NCBI GenBank assembly: GCA_016868835.1
Contig: VGFR01000003.1
Coordinates: 1-57,840 of the forward strand
Direction of reading: 5' to 3'
DNA: 57,840 nucleotides
From: Bacteroidota bacterium
Lineage (GTDB): Bacteria; Bacteroidota; Bacteroidia; Flavobacteriales_D; Sanyastnellaceae
Both the position numbers and the translations under genes were made by a program. Below the pieces are notes generated by a model. The model worked only from the letters and a program-made list of their open reading frames with translations. It did no database searches and was not told the DNA's origin. Below, piece after piece: positions 38,601 to 46,322 of the stretch (positions are counted from its first letter, which is position 1; every line of letters begins with the position of its first letter).

Positions 38601-38726
38601 GAGTCTGATCAGTTTGGAAGCGGTCAAACATCAATTAACTTGGGCCATTTAGCTAATGGTAGATATATTTTAAAGTTTCGTGGAGAAGAGAATTGGCAGC
38701 CCGCGCAATTGGTGATTGAAAAATAA
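35613..38726 (+). CDS. T9SS-secreted SBBP-repeat beta-propeller protein with Ig-like repeats
   Basis: The 1037-residue protein has a signal peptide (about 1-18), a DUF7948-like N-terminal domain (about 22-215, beginning FFIENKGDI), then six or more SBBP-type propeller blades (about 220-665, recurring WSSYYGG and DGFLVKLD elements). Ig-like, Cys-containing repeats follow (about 670-950), then a type A sorting domain, YPNPSNGTVTFSF to the end. It is probably displayed on the cell surface or released, with an adhesive or binding role (inference). The gene has its own candidate ECF-type promoter. Confidence 0.88.
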   Translation: MKNLLAFVFVLITSSVFATSDLFFIENKGDIRNEKGGLESPSFYLSSADFDLFVYANQISYQFKRADDKGFVVEKVSVQLEGANVCSSVESEKPCAPVWRMGLKRNTSKSLLIRDVYPGVDWRIFIHESGVKYEFLAIDKAAASQIQMNVLGAKGVSLLDQKLLIRGEMGDVIDDRPIYFFNGKSMNGSFILEGNKVKFDLNQVNTEGPVVIDPTIIWTSYYGGSGLDDSKGIYTDAFGNYYVTGTTASTSLISFNGAQGLINGGTDFYVVKFNSSNQRVWSSYFGGSGDEVATDIVVDAFGGVFVSGSTTSLTGVALNSQQVVYGGGPKDGLIVKFNEGGQIEWSSYYGGNGDDKITSMSLGFQGEIVFLGETSSTNLLTLDPIQPTFGGGASDVFVGMIDMTGFLLRNTYWGSTGAEIAGKIAATTDYNYYFCGSTNSASGIAQAGPQTTYGGGTYDGFLVKLDGSGFLQWSTYLGGTSEDHAYGVQASTSQVVLVGKTASVNGISSAGAFQLFNGGGSFDGYVASYDQNGTINWKSYYGGTGNDGLNAVQIDDAGTAFVLGSSSSSNLGDNGFQNTNAGLTDLVIAGFTESGNRIWSSYLGGSANENAFDLHKDQQQYFYFAGSSESTGIANGGYTPTNNGGGEAFFGKIENCDYPYLTVHVVEGDTILCEGQNAILCAGGADHFLWSTGDTTSTISVETAGLVYLLGSTSEGCATRSDDFNFLVLPAPSISISADGPVEFCGNEVVTLTATGGLAYTWSNDELSESIVVNEEGTYSVVGVGENGCEGTSNAISIVVNEVPDVVMAIPSDSLCISSDPMGIVGLPLGGTFIGDGVVGSTIDPLLAGGGAHTVYYTYTDANGCSNNSAIFDFFVLFEPTALFIDTDTVYPGDAAVTLTGLPAGGYYTGLGVSGNQFYPNLAPLGWNAITYNYVDDNGCTNRDTQYIYVCCVGINEEEAATFQMYPNPSNGTVTFSFGLEVPTQYEVFDLTGRMVESDQFGSGQTSINLGHLANGRYILKFRGEENWQPAQLVIEK

Positions 38727-38738
38727 TTTTAAAAAATT

Positions 38739-38772
38739 GTAACCTTTTTTCGAGAGGTGGGGTATACGTCTA
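38739..38772 (+). promoter_or_regulatory. Possible ECF-like motif pair GTAACCTTTTTT and CGTCTA
   Basis: GTAACC at 38739-38744 and CGTCTA at 38767-38772 resemble ECF-sigma boxes, and CGTCTA lies 17 nt before ATG 38790. The 23-nt gap from AAC to CGTC is about 7 nt longer than usual, so this may be two unrelated sites. Confidence 0.28.
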
Positions 38773-38789
38773 CATAACCTCTTAGAAAA

Positions 38790-39269
38790 ATGAAAACTCT
38801 CACAAACACTCTCGCAACTCTCGCAATCGCTTTCACTTTAGTTTCTTGTGAAAAAGAATTTTACATGCCTTCTGCAGCGCCAACGGCTGAAGAGACAGAG
38901 TTGACTAACCAACAAGACATGCCCACTCCAGTGGTTGGTGAAGATGTGGCTGAATTGAAGTCATTGTGGGTAAAGCCAACGGGTACTTATGAAAATGTTC
39001 AAGGTGTTCGTGTAGAAATTAAAAACGCCGCGGGTGAGATTGTTTTCAACGGCATAGACGTAATCTCCCAAGAAGATGCAATGTTTCAGTGGGATTTAAA
39101 TCTAGATTTTCAGGCTGAGACTTACACGTTCACTGTAAAAACCGCTAGTGGTAACTTAATTAGCACATCTGAAGTAGATTTCGCTGAAGCGTTTACACAA
39201 GATGAATTCATTGCGAATGCACAAGATGTAACATACTACCTTCAAATGAATTGGAAAAAAGCAGAATAA
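38790..39269 (+). CDS. Lipoprotein of unknown function
   Basis: The 159-residue protein has a lipoprotein signal with lipobox TLVSC at about residues 16-20. A low-complexity acidic/Pro/Thr stretch (about 24-50) is followed by a probable beta-sandwich domain of about 100 residues with alternating strands (VRVEIKNAAGEIVFNGIDV, YTFTVKTASGNLISTS). I do not recognise the family. It lies 63 bp after the large T9SS gene with a partly similar upstream motif and ends at a strong terminator, so it is a separate or secondary unit. Confidence 0.75.
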   Translation: MKTLTNTLATLAIAFTLVSCEKEFYMPSAAPTAEETELTNQQDMPTPVVGEDVAELKSLWVKPTGTYENVQGVRVEIKNAAGEIVFNGIDVISQEDAMFQWDLNLDFQAETYTFTVKTASGNLISTSEVDFAEAFTQDEFIANAQDVTYYLQMNWKKAE

Positions 39270-39272
39270 GAG

Positions 39273-39296
39273 ATACGCCTTCGGGCGTATTTTTTT
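39273..39296 (+). terminator. Intrinsic terminator with UUCG tetraloop
   Basis: ATACGCC pairs with GGCGTAT around a TTCG loop, followed by six T. It is a textbook strong intrinsic terminator, starting 4 nt after the lipoprotein stop. Confidence 0.95.
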
Positions 39297-39328
39297 GCTT
39301 GATAGACTCAAAAATGTATTTTGTGAAC

Positions 39329-39336
39329 TAAATTTG
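39329..39336 (+). promoter_or_regulatory. -7 promoter element TAAATTTG before the hybrid kinase
   Basis: TAAATTTG is an exact TAnnTTTG match 7 nt before ATG 39344, between the terminator and the gene. The leader would be at most a few nucleotides long. Confidence 0.5.
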
Positions 39337-39343
39337 GCATCTC

Positions 39344-41962
39344 ATGGACCATTTATCACGAATCGCAGAGCTTGAGCAAAAGGTGAAGCAGTTGGAGAGT
39401 CTTGCTGCTTTTCCTGCGAATAACCCCAATCCGCTTTTCTTCATGAATGAATTTGGAGAAGTCCTTTTTCAAAATCCGGCAGCAGAATTAATTCAATCCA
39501 TTCAATACGAAAGGAAATCCTATACTCCCCAAGAATTTTGGAAGCACGTAGCGCCAACGTTAGATATTCAAAATAAAAAGAGGGCCTATGTTGAATTTCA
39601 GTCAAGTGGCGTCAGATATGGTTCATTATGCGTAATTGATCAAGAAAATAAAAAAATCTCGGCGTACACGCATAGTCTGGAAGACCAGCGAATACAAATA
39701 GATCAAATTTTTAGTTCTCTTAATCAAGAGATATCTGGAATCTTACTTGAGAACCATCAGCGAAAAATCGTTTATGTGAATAAGAAATTTGTAGAGCTTT
39801 TCAATTCACCGGTTTCTGAAGATGATCTTGTAGGTGTTGATTGCTCAAGCATTGCACAAGTGGTGAAGAAACTTTTCGTAGGTGAAGAACTTTTCGTTGA
39901 ACGTGTAAATGAAATTTTTGAGAAAAGAAACCTATCACTCAATGAATTGTTGGAGTTGAAAGATGGTCGTTTTTTTGAACGTGATTACATACCCGTATTT
40001 GTTGACGGCGAGCAGAGTGGTCATCTTTGGAAATACACAGATGTTACAGACCGCGTTCTTGCTGAGAAAAGATTAAGAAACCGTGAGGCTAAGTTCAAGG
40101 GAATCATTGATAATTTTCATTTAGGACTTCTTGAAGTTGCCCCAGATGGGAAAATTATAACAGCCAACGAGGCCTTCTGTGAAATGACCGGCTACTCACT
40201 ATCGGAGATGATTGGTCATGATGGAGGTGAATTATTTTTAGATGCTTCAGAGCGCGAGCGGATGCGGGAAAGAAATGAGTCAAGACGCGTTGGAGTGAAC
40301 GATGTTTATGAGCTCCGCGTTTTCAATAAGAAAAATGAACCTCGGTATTGGTTAGTTAGCGCCGCGCCAAGGTTATCAGACGATGGTGAAATCGTAGGGT
40401 CCATTGGAATTCATTGGGACATTACTCACATGAAAGAGCTAGAAATTCAGCTCACGGAATCGAGAAAAAAAGCAGAAGATTCATCACAAGCTAAAGCTAT
40501 GTTTTTAGCAAACATGAGTCATGAGATTCGCACACCATTGAATGGTATTGTAAGCATGGCTGAGCAGCTATCAAAGAGTGGTCTCAATTCAGACCAATCC
40601 CGATTTGTAGACATCATGACAAGTGCGTCAAGCACACTTTTAGCCATTATCAATGATGTATTGGATATATCTAAAATAGAAGCGGGAAAATTCAGTGTAG
40701 AAACAATTCCTTTCGACTTCACCAAAAGTTCAGAAGATGCCCTTTCCATATTTAAAGCGAAAGCACAGGAAAAAAACATTAACTATTCTTATTCATTCAT
40801 TGGCTTTGATGCCATGGGCTTATTGTTGGGTGATCCTTATAGATTGAATCAGGTGTTGTTTAACATTGTTGGAAACGCCATTAAGTTTACCCATAAAGGC
40901 AGGGTTTCAGTTCAAATTGAAATGCTGAGCAGACAGAGTCAAAAGGTAGAAATACGAATTCGGGTTGAAGACACAGGAGTCGGAATGGACCCAGGATACT
41001 TACAGCGTGTATACGAGGCATTTTCGCAAGAAGACAACAGCATTACTAGAAAGTTTGGAGGGAGTGGTTTGGGGTTGAGTATTGCCAGAAGTATTATTCA
41101 AACCATGGGTGGGGACTTGCAAATAGAGAGTTATAAAGGAAGAGGAACTACGGTAACAATTGACTTCTCTTTAATAGAAACCTCGGTGAAGCGAGCAAAC
41201 AGTCAGACATTAGATTCCAACCAGGTTGATCTAAGTAAAGTTAAAGTACTGGCAGTTGAGGACAATGAGTTGAATAAAATGGTCCTTCAAGTTGTTTTGA
41301 AAAAATATGGTTGTCATATTGAAATAGCGTCAAATGGAGAGGAAGCATTGGAAATTCTAACAGCTCAAGATTTTGACATCATACTTATGGATGTTCAAAT
41401 GCCCGTCATGGATGGAATTGAAGCCACACGAATTATTCGTGAAAAAAGAAATATTACCACTCCTATCATCGGACTAAGTGCAAACGCCTTGCGTGAAGAG
41501 GTAACTATTTGTAAAAGTGCAGGAATGAATGATTATTTGGTAAAACCATATACCGAGAAGCAATTGATGGAAGTGATGCTTTCATATATCAAGGGAATAC
41601 ACGTAACTCTGCCTGTAGCCCAAGAAGAGGCTAAGTTGGATTTGACCGTATTAAGGCAATATGTTGGTGATAATGAAGAAATGTTGAATCAAGTGATTGG
41701 CGGCTATTTGTTGCATTTACCTCCTCAAATGGAACGTTTGGAAAAAGCCATTTTGGAAGAAGATGTTCTGGCGCTTAGACATGAACTTCATCAACTTAAG
41801 GCTACTATGGAAATTATTGGTGTTCGTCCAAACCCCTTGAGCTTTCAAGATCTAAGCGTTCATTTGAAAGGTGACGGAGTTACTTCAAATGTAAAAGAGT
41901 CTGTACTCAATTTATTGAAACAAGGCCGGGCCGCAATTCAGGCTCTTCGTGACAGAAAATAA
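39344..41962 (+). CDS. PAS hybrid histidine kinase with REC and Hpt domains
   Basis: The 872-residue protein appears cytosolic: I see no membrane segment. It begins with a short coiled-coil and up to three PAS-like domains (about 25-115, 120-235, 245-365). HisKA has the phospho-acceptor His393 in NMSHEIRTPLNG, and the HATPase domain has NIVGNAIKF, DTGVGMD and GGSGLGLSI. The REC domain (about 625-745) has Asp683 in LMDVQMPVMDG. A C-terminal Hpt has a candidate His816 in ELHQLKATMEIIG. All phosphorelay residues are present. The next gene, a REC-PP2C protein 60 bp downstream, is the obvious output partner. Confidence 0.92.
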   Translation: MDHLSRIAELEQKVKQLESLAAFPANNPNPLFFMNEFGEVLFQNPAAELIQSIQYERKSYTPQEFWKHVAPTLDIQNKKRAYVEFQSSGVRYGSLCVIDQENKKISAYTHSLEDQRIQIDQIFSSLNQEISGILLENHQRKIVYVNKKFVELFNSPVSEDDLVGVDCSSIAQVVKKLFVGEELFVERVNEIFEKRNLSLNELLELKDGRFFERDYIPVFVDGEQSGHLWKYTDVTDRVLAEKRLRNREAKFKGIIDNFHLGLLEVAPDGKIITANEAFCEMTGYSLSEMIGHDGGELFLDASERERMRERNESRRVGVNDVYELRVFNKKNEPRYWLVSAAPRLSDDGEIVGSIGIHWDITHMKELEIQLTESRKKAEDSSQAKAMFLANMSHEIRTPLNGIVSMAEQLSKSGLNSDQSRFVDIMTSASSTLLAIINDVLDISKIEAGKFSVETIPFDFTKSSEDALSIFKAKAQEKNINYSYSFIGFDAMGLLLGDPYRLNQVLFNIVGNAIKFTHKGRVSVQIEMLSRQSQKVEIRIRVEDTGVGMDPGYLQRVYEAFSQEDNSITRKFGGSGLGLSIARSIIQTMGGDLQIESYKGRGTTVTIDFSLIETSVKRANSQTLDSNQVDLSKVKVLAVEDNELNKMVLQVVLKKYGCHIEIASNGEEALEILTAQDFDIILMDVQMPVMDGIEATRIIREKRNITTPIIGLSANALREEVTICKSAGMNDYLVKPYTEKQLMEVMLSYIKGIHVTLPVAQEEAKLDLTVLRQYVGDNEEMLNQVIGGYLLHLPPQMERLEKAILEEDVLALRHELHQLKATMEIIGVRPNPLSFQDLSVHLKGDGVTSNVKESVLNLLKQGRAAIQALRDRK

Positions 41963-42004
41963 TGGTTTTACGCACTGTTTTGAAAATTTGAGTCTTTATT
42001 TTGG

Positions 42005-42012
42005 TATACTTG
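42005..42012 (+). promoter_or_regulatory. Possible promoter: TTTTG, 22 nt, TATACTTG
   Basis: TATACTTG (one mismatch to TAnnTTTG) lies 10 nt before ATG 42023, with TTTTG 22 nt upstream of it. The REC-PP2C gene may therefore have its own promoter as well as read-through from the kinase gene. Confidence 0.35.
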
Positions 42013-42022
42013 TTTTGCTAAA

Positions 42023-43273
42023 ATGAGAATACAGCGGAAAGTAATATTGTTGGTAGACGATGAAGCTGTCATCTTAAGTGTATTGTCTGTGCATGTTAAA
42101 AGTTTTTTGCCTACTGGGCTGGAATTGTTAACTGCAAGCAACGGTGAAGATGCGCTCATGATTGCCCGATCTTTGAAGGAAAGCCAAGATGAACTCATCT
42201 GCGTTATTTGTGATTACATGATGTATCCTATGAATGGTAGCATTCTATTGGGACACCTCGAAGACATCTCCCCAGAATCAAAGAAAATTATGTTAACGGG
42301 TCAGGCCGATCTTGCCGCCGTAACAGACGTATTGAGTAGGGCAAGATTATTTAGATACATAGAAAAGCCCTGGGAGCCAAAGGACCTAGAGTTGACCGTG
42401 CTTGAGGCCATCAATATGTATAATAGCGAAGTTGAATTGCGAAAAACAACTCAAGAGTTGGCCATGCTGAACAAAGAATTGGAGAGAAAAGTTGAAGATA
42501 GAACCGCTGAATTGAATCAGAAGAATGAAGAATTAAGGCAGGGTTTACAATACGCTAGGTTTGTGCAAGAGTGCTTTCTACCGAACCATAGAATTCTCTC
42601 AAAACACATGAACGACCTGTGTGTCTTCAGCACCTCAAGTGAGGCGGTATCAGGAGATTTTTATTGGCATAAGGAAAAATCTGATTGTAATTATATCGCA
42701 CTGGGTGACTGTACCGGGCACGGGTTAGCAGGGGCTTTACTTACAGTATTGGTAAGTGATTTATTAGACGATAAAATTGGTGATCCAAACTTGAATCTAC
42801 AGGAGGCTGTGGGTGAGGTTGTTCAAGATTTAAAACGAAGGCTCAATACGTCTGTGCGCTATTCAGAAATGGCGGCTGGTTTCGACCTGGCAATATTGAA
42901 AATAGATAAGAACTCTAAGCAAGTAGATTGGGCTAGTTTAAATGGAAACATCTTGTTAATTGATGCTGAAAACAAAGTTGAATCTATTGCGAAATCGAAG
43001 GGGTTCTTACACTTGCCTGGTGATACATTAATTGTGGCCTCAGGCTCTTTTAATGGGAACGAAAAACGGATTGCCATGTTCTCTGACGGTCTTTATGATC
43101 AGATTGGAGAAGAAACGAATAAGCGACTTCGTCTTTCCGGGCTAATTCAATGGATTGAAGAGGGCCACGTATTTAGACCTGGAAGCTCCTGTGAGATTGA
43201 AAGCCTTTTCAATTCTTGGAAAGGAAATCAAGTGCACACAGACGATGCATCTTGGTTGAGTTTTACATTATAG
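42023..43273 (+). CDS. Response regulator with PP2C (SpoIIE/RsbU-type) phosphatase output
   Basis: The 416-residue protein starts with a REC domain (about 7-130) with phospho-acceptor Asp64 in VICDYMM and the conserved Lys in RYIEKPW. A coiled-coil linker follows (about 138-180, Glu/Leu-rich). The SpoIIE-type PP2C domain (about 195-415) keeps its metal ligands in SGDFYWHKE, LGDCTGHGLAGAL, AMFSDGLYDQ and HTDDASW. Such proteins usually dephosphorylate an anti-sigma-factor antagonist or another Ser/Thr phosphoprotein. No antagonist or anti-sigma gene is in the window, so the target is unknown. Confidence 0.92.
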   Translation: MRIQRKVILLVDDEAVILSVLSVHVKSFLPTGLELLTASNGEDALMIARSLKESQDELICVICDYMMYPMNGSILLGHLEDISPESKKIMLTGQADLAAVTDVLSRARLFRYIEKPWEPKDLELTVLEAINMYNSEVELRKTTQELAMLNKELERKVEDRTAELNQKNEELRQGLQYARFVQECFLPNHRILSKHMNDLCVFSTSSEAVSGDFYWHKEKSDCNYIALGDCTGHGLAGALLTVLVSDLLDDKIGDPNLNLQEAVGEVVQDLKRRLNTSVRYSEMAAGFDLAILKIDKNSKQVDWASLNGNILLIDAENKVESIAKSKGFLHLPGDTLIVASGSFNGNEKRIAMFSDGLYDQIGEETNKRLRLSGLIQWIEEGHVFRPGSSCEIESLFNSWKGNQVHTDDASWLSFTL

Positions 43274-43287
43274 CTTTTCGATTAAAA

Positions 43288-43666
43288 CTATTTTTTCGTT
43301 GTTTCTTCTAACAGCATCATAGACGGGTCTGAGAAACCGTTATTTAGTTTTAAATCTTCATACCCTTGGCAACTTTGGTCCAGTAGGTAATCTAGTTTTA
43401 TGCGGAATGGATTTTTCGGTCTGTTTACATTGTATGAGCTGTCCCCTGGATACTTCACGCCAACTTGAGTCAAACCTGCCCGTTAATCACAACGCTGTCT
43501 GCTATGATATACATTTCATTGATTACCGCTGCATCTATGGTTGCATCCCAGTTGGCAGAGGCAAAATAAATACGGATATCCTCAATGGTATAGGGATCGT
43601 AAAAGTTGATTTGTGCCACACAATTTAAACTGAAGGCGGCGAGGGCAGGGCTAAGGATTTTTTCAT
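43288..43666 (-). pseudogene. CotH-family protein remnant: frameshifted and truncated
   Basis: The 492-bp gap between the phosphatase gene and thyA holds a decayed gene on the minus strand. Reading from ATG 43666, MKKS is out of frame. One base different in the A-run restores a signal peptide and FSLNCVAQINFYDPYTIEDI, ending at a TGA near 43490. A second frame change then gives VGVKYPGDSSYNVNRPKNPF and YEDLKLNNGFSDPSMM, stopping at 43288. The pieces match in order the N-terminal part of Bacteroidota CotH-like exported proteins. About 115 codons remain; the kinase-like core is absent. Sequencing error could explain one shift but not the truncation. Confidence 0.72.
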
Positions 43667-43731
43667 GGGCGTTAACTGCGTGTTAAGATATACGATTTAT
43701 GAAAATGTTTGAGATGATTTTCAACAGCTAC

Positions 43732-43761
43732 TTTGAATCCCAATTGAACAGATTACATTTG
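43732..43761 (+). promoter_or_regulatory. Promoter for thyA: TTTG, 18 nt, TACATTTG
   Basis: TTTG (43732-43735) and TACATTTG (43754-43761) form a full Bacteroidota promoter with an 18-nt spacer. The -7 box ends 4 nt before ATG 43766, so thyA-folA mRNA is predicted to be leaderless or nearly so. Confidence 0.72.
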
Positions 43762-43765
43762 AAGA

Positions 43766-44560
43766 ATGAAGCAGTATCATGATTTGTTACAACACCTTTT
43801 AGATTTTGGTGTGAAAAAAGAAGACCGAACAGGAACGGGAACCTACAGTGTTTTCGGATATCAAATGAGGTTTAATCTGCAAGAAGGGTTCCCACTGATA
43901 ACAACAAAAAAATTACATACACGCAGTATTTTTCATGAGTTACTTTGGTTTTTAAAAGGAGACACAAACATTGCTTATTTGAAAGAAAATGGCGTTTCTA
44001 TTTGGGACGAATGGGCCGATGAACAAGGAAATCTTGGCCCGGTATACGGTTATCAATGGCGTTCTTGGCCCAATCCAGACGGTTCGTCAACAGATCAAAT
44101 TGTGAATTTGGTCAACGGGCTAAAGAACAATCCGAATTCAAGAAGACATATTGTTTCTGCTTGGAATCCTTCATTTATTGATCAAATGGCTTTGCCACCG
44201 TGTCATTGTTTGTTTCAATTTTATGTAGCTGAAGGAAAGTTGAGTTGTCAATTGTATCAAAGAAGTTGTGACACCTTCCTTGGCGTTCCTTTTAATATTG
44301 CGTCCTACGCGCTATTGACTCATATGATTGCACAAGTTTGTGACTTAGAGGTTGGTGATTTTGTCTGGACCGGAGGCGATGTGCATTTGTATACCAACCA
44401 CGTTGAGCAAGCCAAATTGCAGTTGTCTAGAGAATTTAGAACACTTCCCACTTTGAAATTAAATGCTTCTGTGAAGGATTTGTTTGAATTTACAATGGAT
44501 GATATTTCGATTGAAAATTATGATCCTCATCCGCATATTAAAGCTGAAGTTGCAATATAA
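43766..44560 (+). CDS. thyA: Thymidylate synthase
   Basis: ThyA converts dUMP to dTMP using methylene-tetrahydrofolate and releases dihydrofolate. The 264 residues match E. coli ThyA in length. The catalytic Cys is in [12 protein letters not shown]; the phosphate-binding [21 protein letters not shown] and the early REDRTGTGT-like [12 protein letters not shown] are intact. It overlaps folA by one base (TAATG), a common pairing because DHFR regenerates the folate that ThyA oxidises. Confidence 0.98.
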   Translation: MKQYHDLLQHLLDFGVKKEDRTGTGTYSVFGYQMRFNLQEGFPLITTKKLHTRSIFHELLWFLKGDTNIAYLKENGVSIWDEWADEQGNLGPVYGYQWRSWPNPDGSSTDQIVNLVNGLKNNPNSRRHIVSAWNPSFIDQMALPPCHCLFQFYVAEGKLSCQLYQRSCDTFLGVPFNIASYALLTHMIAQVCDLEVGDFVWTGGDVHLYTNHVEQAKLQLSREFRTLPTLKLNASVKDLFEFTMDDISIENYDPHPHIKAEVAI

Positions 44561-45069
44561 TGGAAGTCTCACTGATTGCTGCCATGGGCAGAGATAGAGC
44601 CATAGGTAAGGACAATGATTTGATGTGGCACTTGCCGAACGACATGAAGTTTTTCAAGGAAACCACGAAGGGCCACCATGTCATTATGGGCCGAAAGAAC
44701 TGGGATAGCATTCCAGCAGCGTTCCGTCCGTTCAAGAATAGGGTCAATGTTATATTAACCAGGCAGCCAGACTTTATTGCCGATGGAGCCTATGTTTTTT
44801 CAAGTCTTCGCGATGCATTTTCGTTTGCGCAGCAGGGGTCTGAAGACGAGACTTTTGTCATTGGTGGTGAACAGATTTATGCACTTGCATTGAGTGAAGG
44901 TTGGGTAAATTCCATTTACTTGACCCACGTAGATGCTGAGTTTCCGGGGGCACATACTTTTTTTCCTGCATTCGATGAGGAGTTATTTGACTCCGAAATT
45001 TTGTTTACACAGGAGAAAGACGAGAGGCATACCTATGCTTTCAAAGTGTTAAAATACACGAGGAAATAA
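44560..45069 (+). CDS. folA: Dihydrofolate reductase
   Basis: The 169-residue enzyme reduces dihydrofolate to tetrahydrofolate with NADPH. Typical features are SLIAAMGRDRAIGKDNDLMWHLPNDM (substrate site and Met20-like loop), VIMGRKNWDSIP and FVIGGEQIYALAL (NADPH-binding glycines). Translational coupling with thyA fits its role. The acidic active-site residue is the Asp in LPNDMKFF. It converges end-to-end with the YjbR-family gene. Confidence 0.97.
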   Translation: MEVSLIAAMGRDRAIGKDNDLMWHLPNDMKFFKETTKGHHVIMGRKNWDSIPAAFRPFKNRVNVILTRQPDFIADGAYVFSSLRDAFSFAQQGSEDETFVIGGEQIYALALSEGWVNSIYLTHVDAEFPGAHTFFPAFDEELFDSEILFTQEKDERHTYAFKVLKYTRK

Positions 45070-45399
45070 TTATTTTTTCTTTTTAAAAACCAAATGAAAG
45101 CTATGTTCAATGAGTTCTTTGAACAGGGGCTCTGGAACATCTTGGTTGGGATAAACGGTGTTCCAATGCTTCTTATTTGCGTGGTATCCGGGGACAATAG
45201 CCGCGTACGATTCTCGTAATTCAATGGCTCGATCGGGATCACATTTCAAATTAACGCCACCTTCGAAATCATCTACATCGGTCATTGCGAAAATCTTCCC
45301 GTTGATTTTAAAAACAAGCGTGGTTTTATCGAAGGGAAAATCTTCGGTAATGTCTGTGTGAAGGGAATGACAGTATTCGAAAAAAGACTCAATGTTCAT
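45070..45399 (-). CDS. MmcQ/YjbR family protein
   Basis: The 109-residue protein has the MmcQ/YjbR CyaY-like fold signature: an N-terminal helix, FPFDKTTLVFKINGKIFAMTDV, VNLKCDPDRAIELRE, and the C-terminal VPGYHANKKHWNTV. Proteins of this family are often called DNA-binding but have no settled function. Its start overlaps the stop of the PorP/SprF gene by one base, placing it last in a minus-strand run of four genes. The role in that run is not evident. Confidence 0.9.
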   Translation of the reverse strand: MNIESFFEYCHSLHTDITEDFPFDKTTLVFKINGKIFAMTDVDDFEGGVNLKCDPDRAIELRESYAAIVPGYHANKKHWNTVYPNQDVPEPLFKELIEHSFHLVFKKKK

Positions 45400-46322
45400 T
45401 AGTCGTATGCTGCGCAGGGAACATGATTCTTTTGCTTCATTCCACAGGCTCTGAAGCCCAACGTAATTTCATGGGTGTTGTACGAGGCCAGTCGAATGCG
45501 ATTGGCTGTTATATCATAAGCGTATGCAACTGTTAAATATGGCAGAACATCGAGCTTTACAAGTCCAGATACACCGTGCCCACTTCTCGCAGCTAAACCT
45601 ATTGCAACTTTTCTTTTGTATTCAAGGAGAGCTTGGCCTTCCAAAGAGGGTTTGCTTTTTCCCACATAATTTACCAAAATGGCGGGCTTAAATGAAAAAT
45701 CATCACCCACTTGTAAGGCCCTGCTATAAGCAAAGGTGTAGTGGCGTTTTAATCTGGTGTCTGCAAAACCGTCAACTTTAGGACTAGTAAGTTGTCTAAC
45801 ACTTATTCCAAAAAATTTATCTTTTCTATACAGCCACATTCCGAAATTGAAAACGGGAAATATGATATCCCCAACTGAACCTTGAACAGCGGGATCATCA
45901 ACCAATTGTGGCATGTTAATTCCAACGTAACCGAAGCGATATTGCATGAAGCCAACTCCAATTCCTGTTGATAGGCTATAACCTTTTGTAAGCTTCAAGT
46001 GATATGCGTAATTGGCGTGTAAAGAAGTATATCCGAATTGGCCAGCATTGTCTGTTTCTACATAGGCACCTATTCCGTGGAAGTTATATCGGCGCACCCC
46101 GAATTTATTGTGCACCGTTACGTATCCTGTTCGGGGGGCTCCTTCATATTCTGCCCACTGCATGCGGTAGCCAACCTTAGCCTCTAAACAGGGGGTATTC
46201 CCCGTCACGGCGGGATTGTAGTTCAAATAATTGTATGTGAAGAAGGTATACTGCGGAAGCTGTTGCGCTTCCATGGAGAAAGGCAACAAGAACAACAAGC
46301 AGTATTGAATAATATTCTTCAT
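45399..46322 (-). CDS. PorP/SprF family T9SS outer membrane protein
   Basis: The 307-residue protein has a signal peptide ending at MEAQQ and the family start QLPQYTFFTYNYLNYNPAVTG. Alternating strands, including a NKFGVRRYNFHGIGAYVETD segment and a terminal strand, suggest a beta-barrel. PorP/SprF proteins bind the periplasmic side of PorE and are linked to export or anchoring of type B CTD cargo. The gene overlaps by 4 nt the type B protein upstream, the usual partnership. Confidence 0.93.
   Translation of the reverse strand: MKNIIQYCLLFLLPFSMEAQQLPQYTFFTYNYLNYNPAVTGNTPCLEAKVGYRMQWAEYEGAPRTGYVTVHNKFGVRRYNFHGIGAYVETDNAGQFGYTSLHANYAYHLKLTKGYSLSTGIGVGFMQYRFGYVGINMPQLVDDPAVQGSVGDIIFPVFNFGMWLYRKDKFFGISVRQLTSPKVDGFADTRLKRHYTFAYSRALQVGDDFSFKPAILVNYVGKSKPSLEGQALLEYKRKVAIGLAARSGHGVSGLVKLDVLPYLTVAYAYDITANRIRLASYNTHEITLGFRACGMKQKNHVPCAAYD

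Noticed and set aside
43407-43628. 73-aa plus-strand ORF in the gap before thyA
   Set aside because: It is antisense to the CotH-like remnant; the minus-strand fragments match a known family, this ORF does not.
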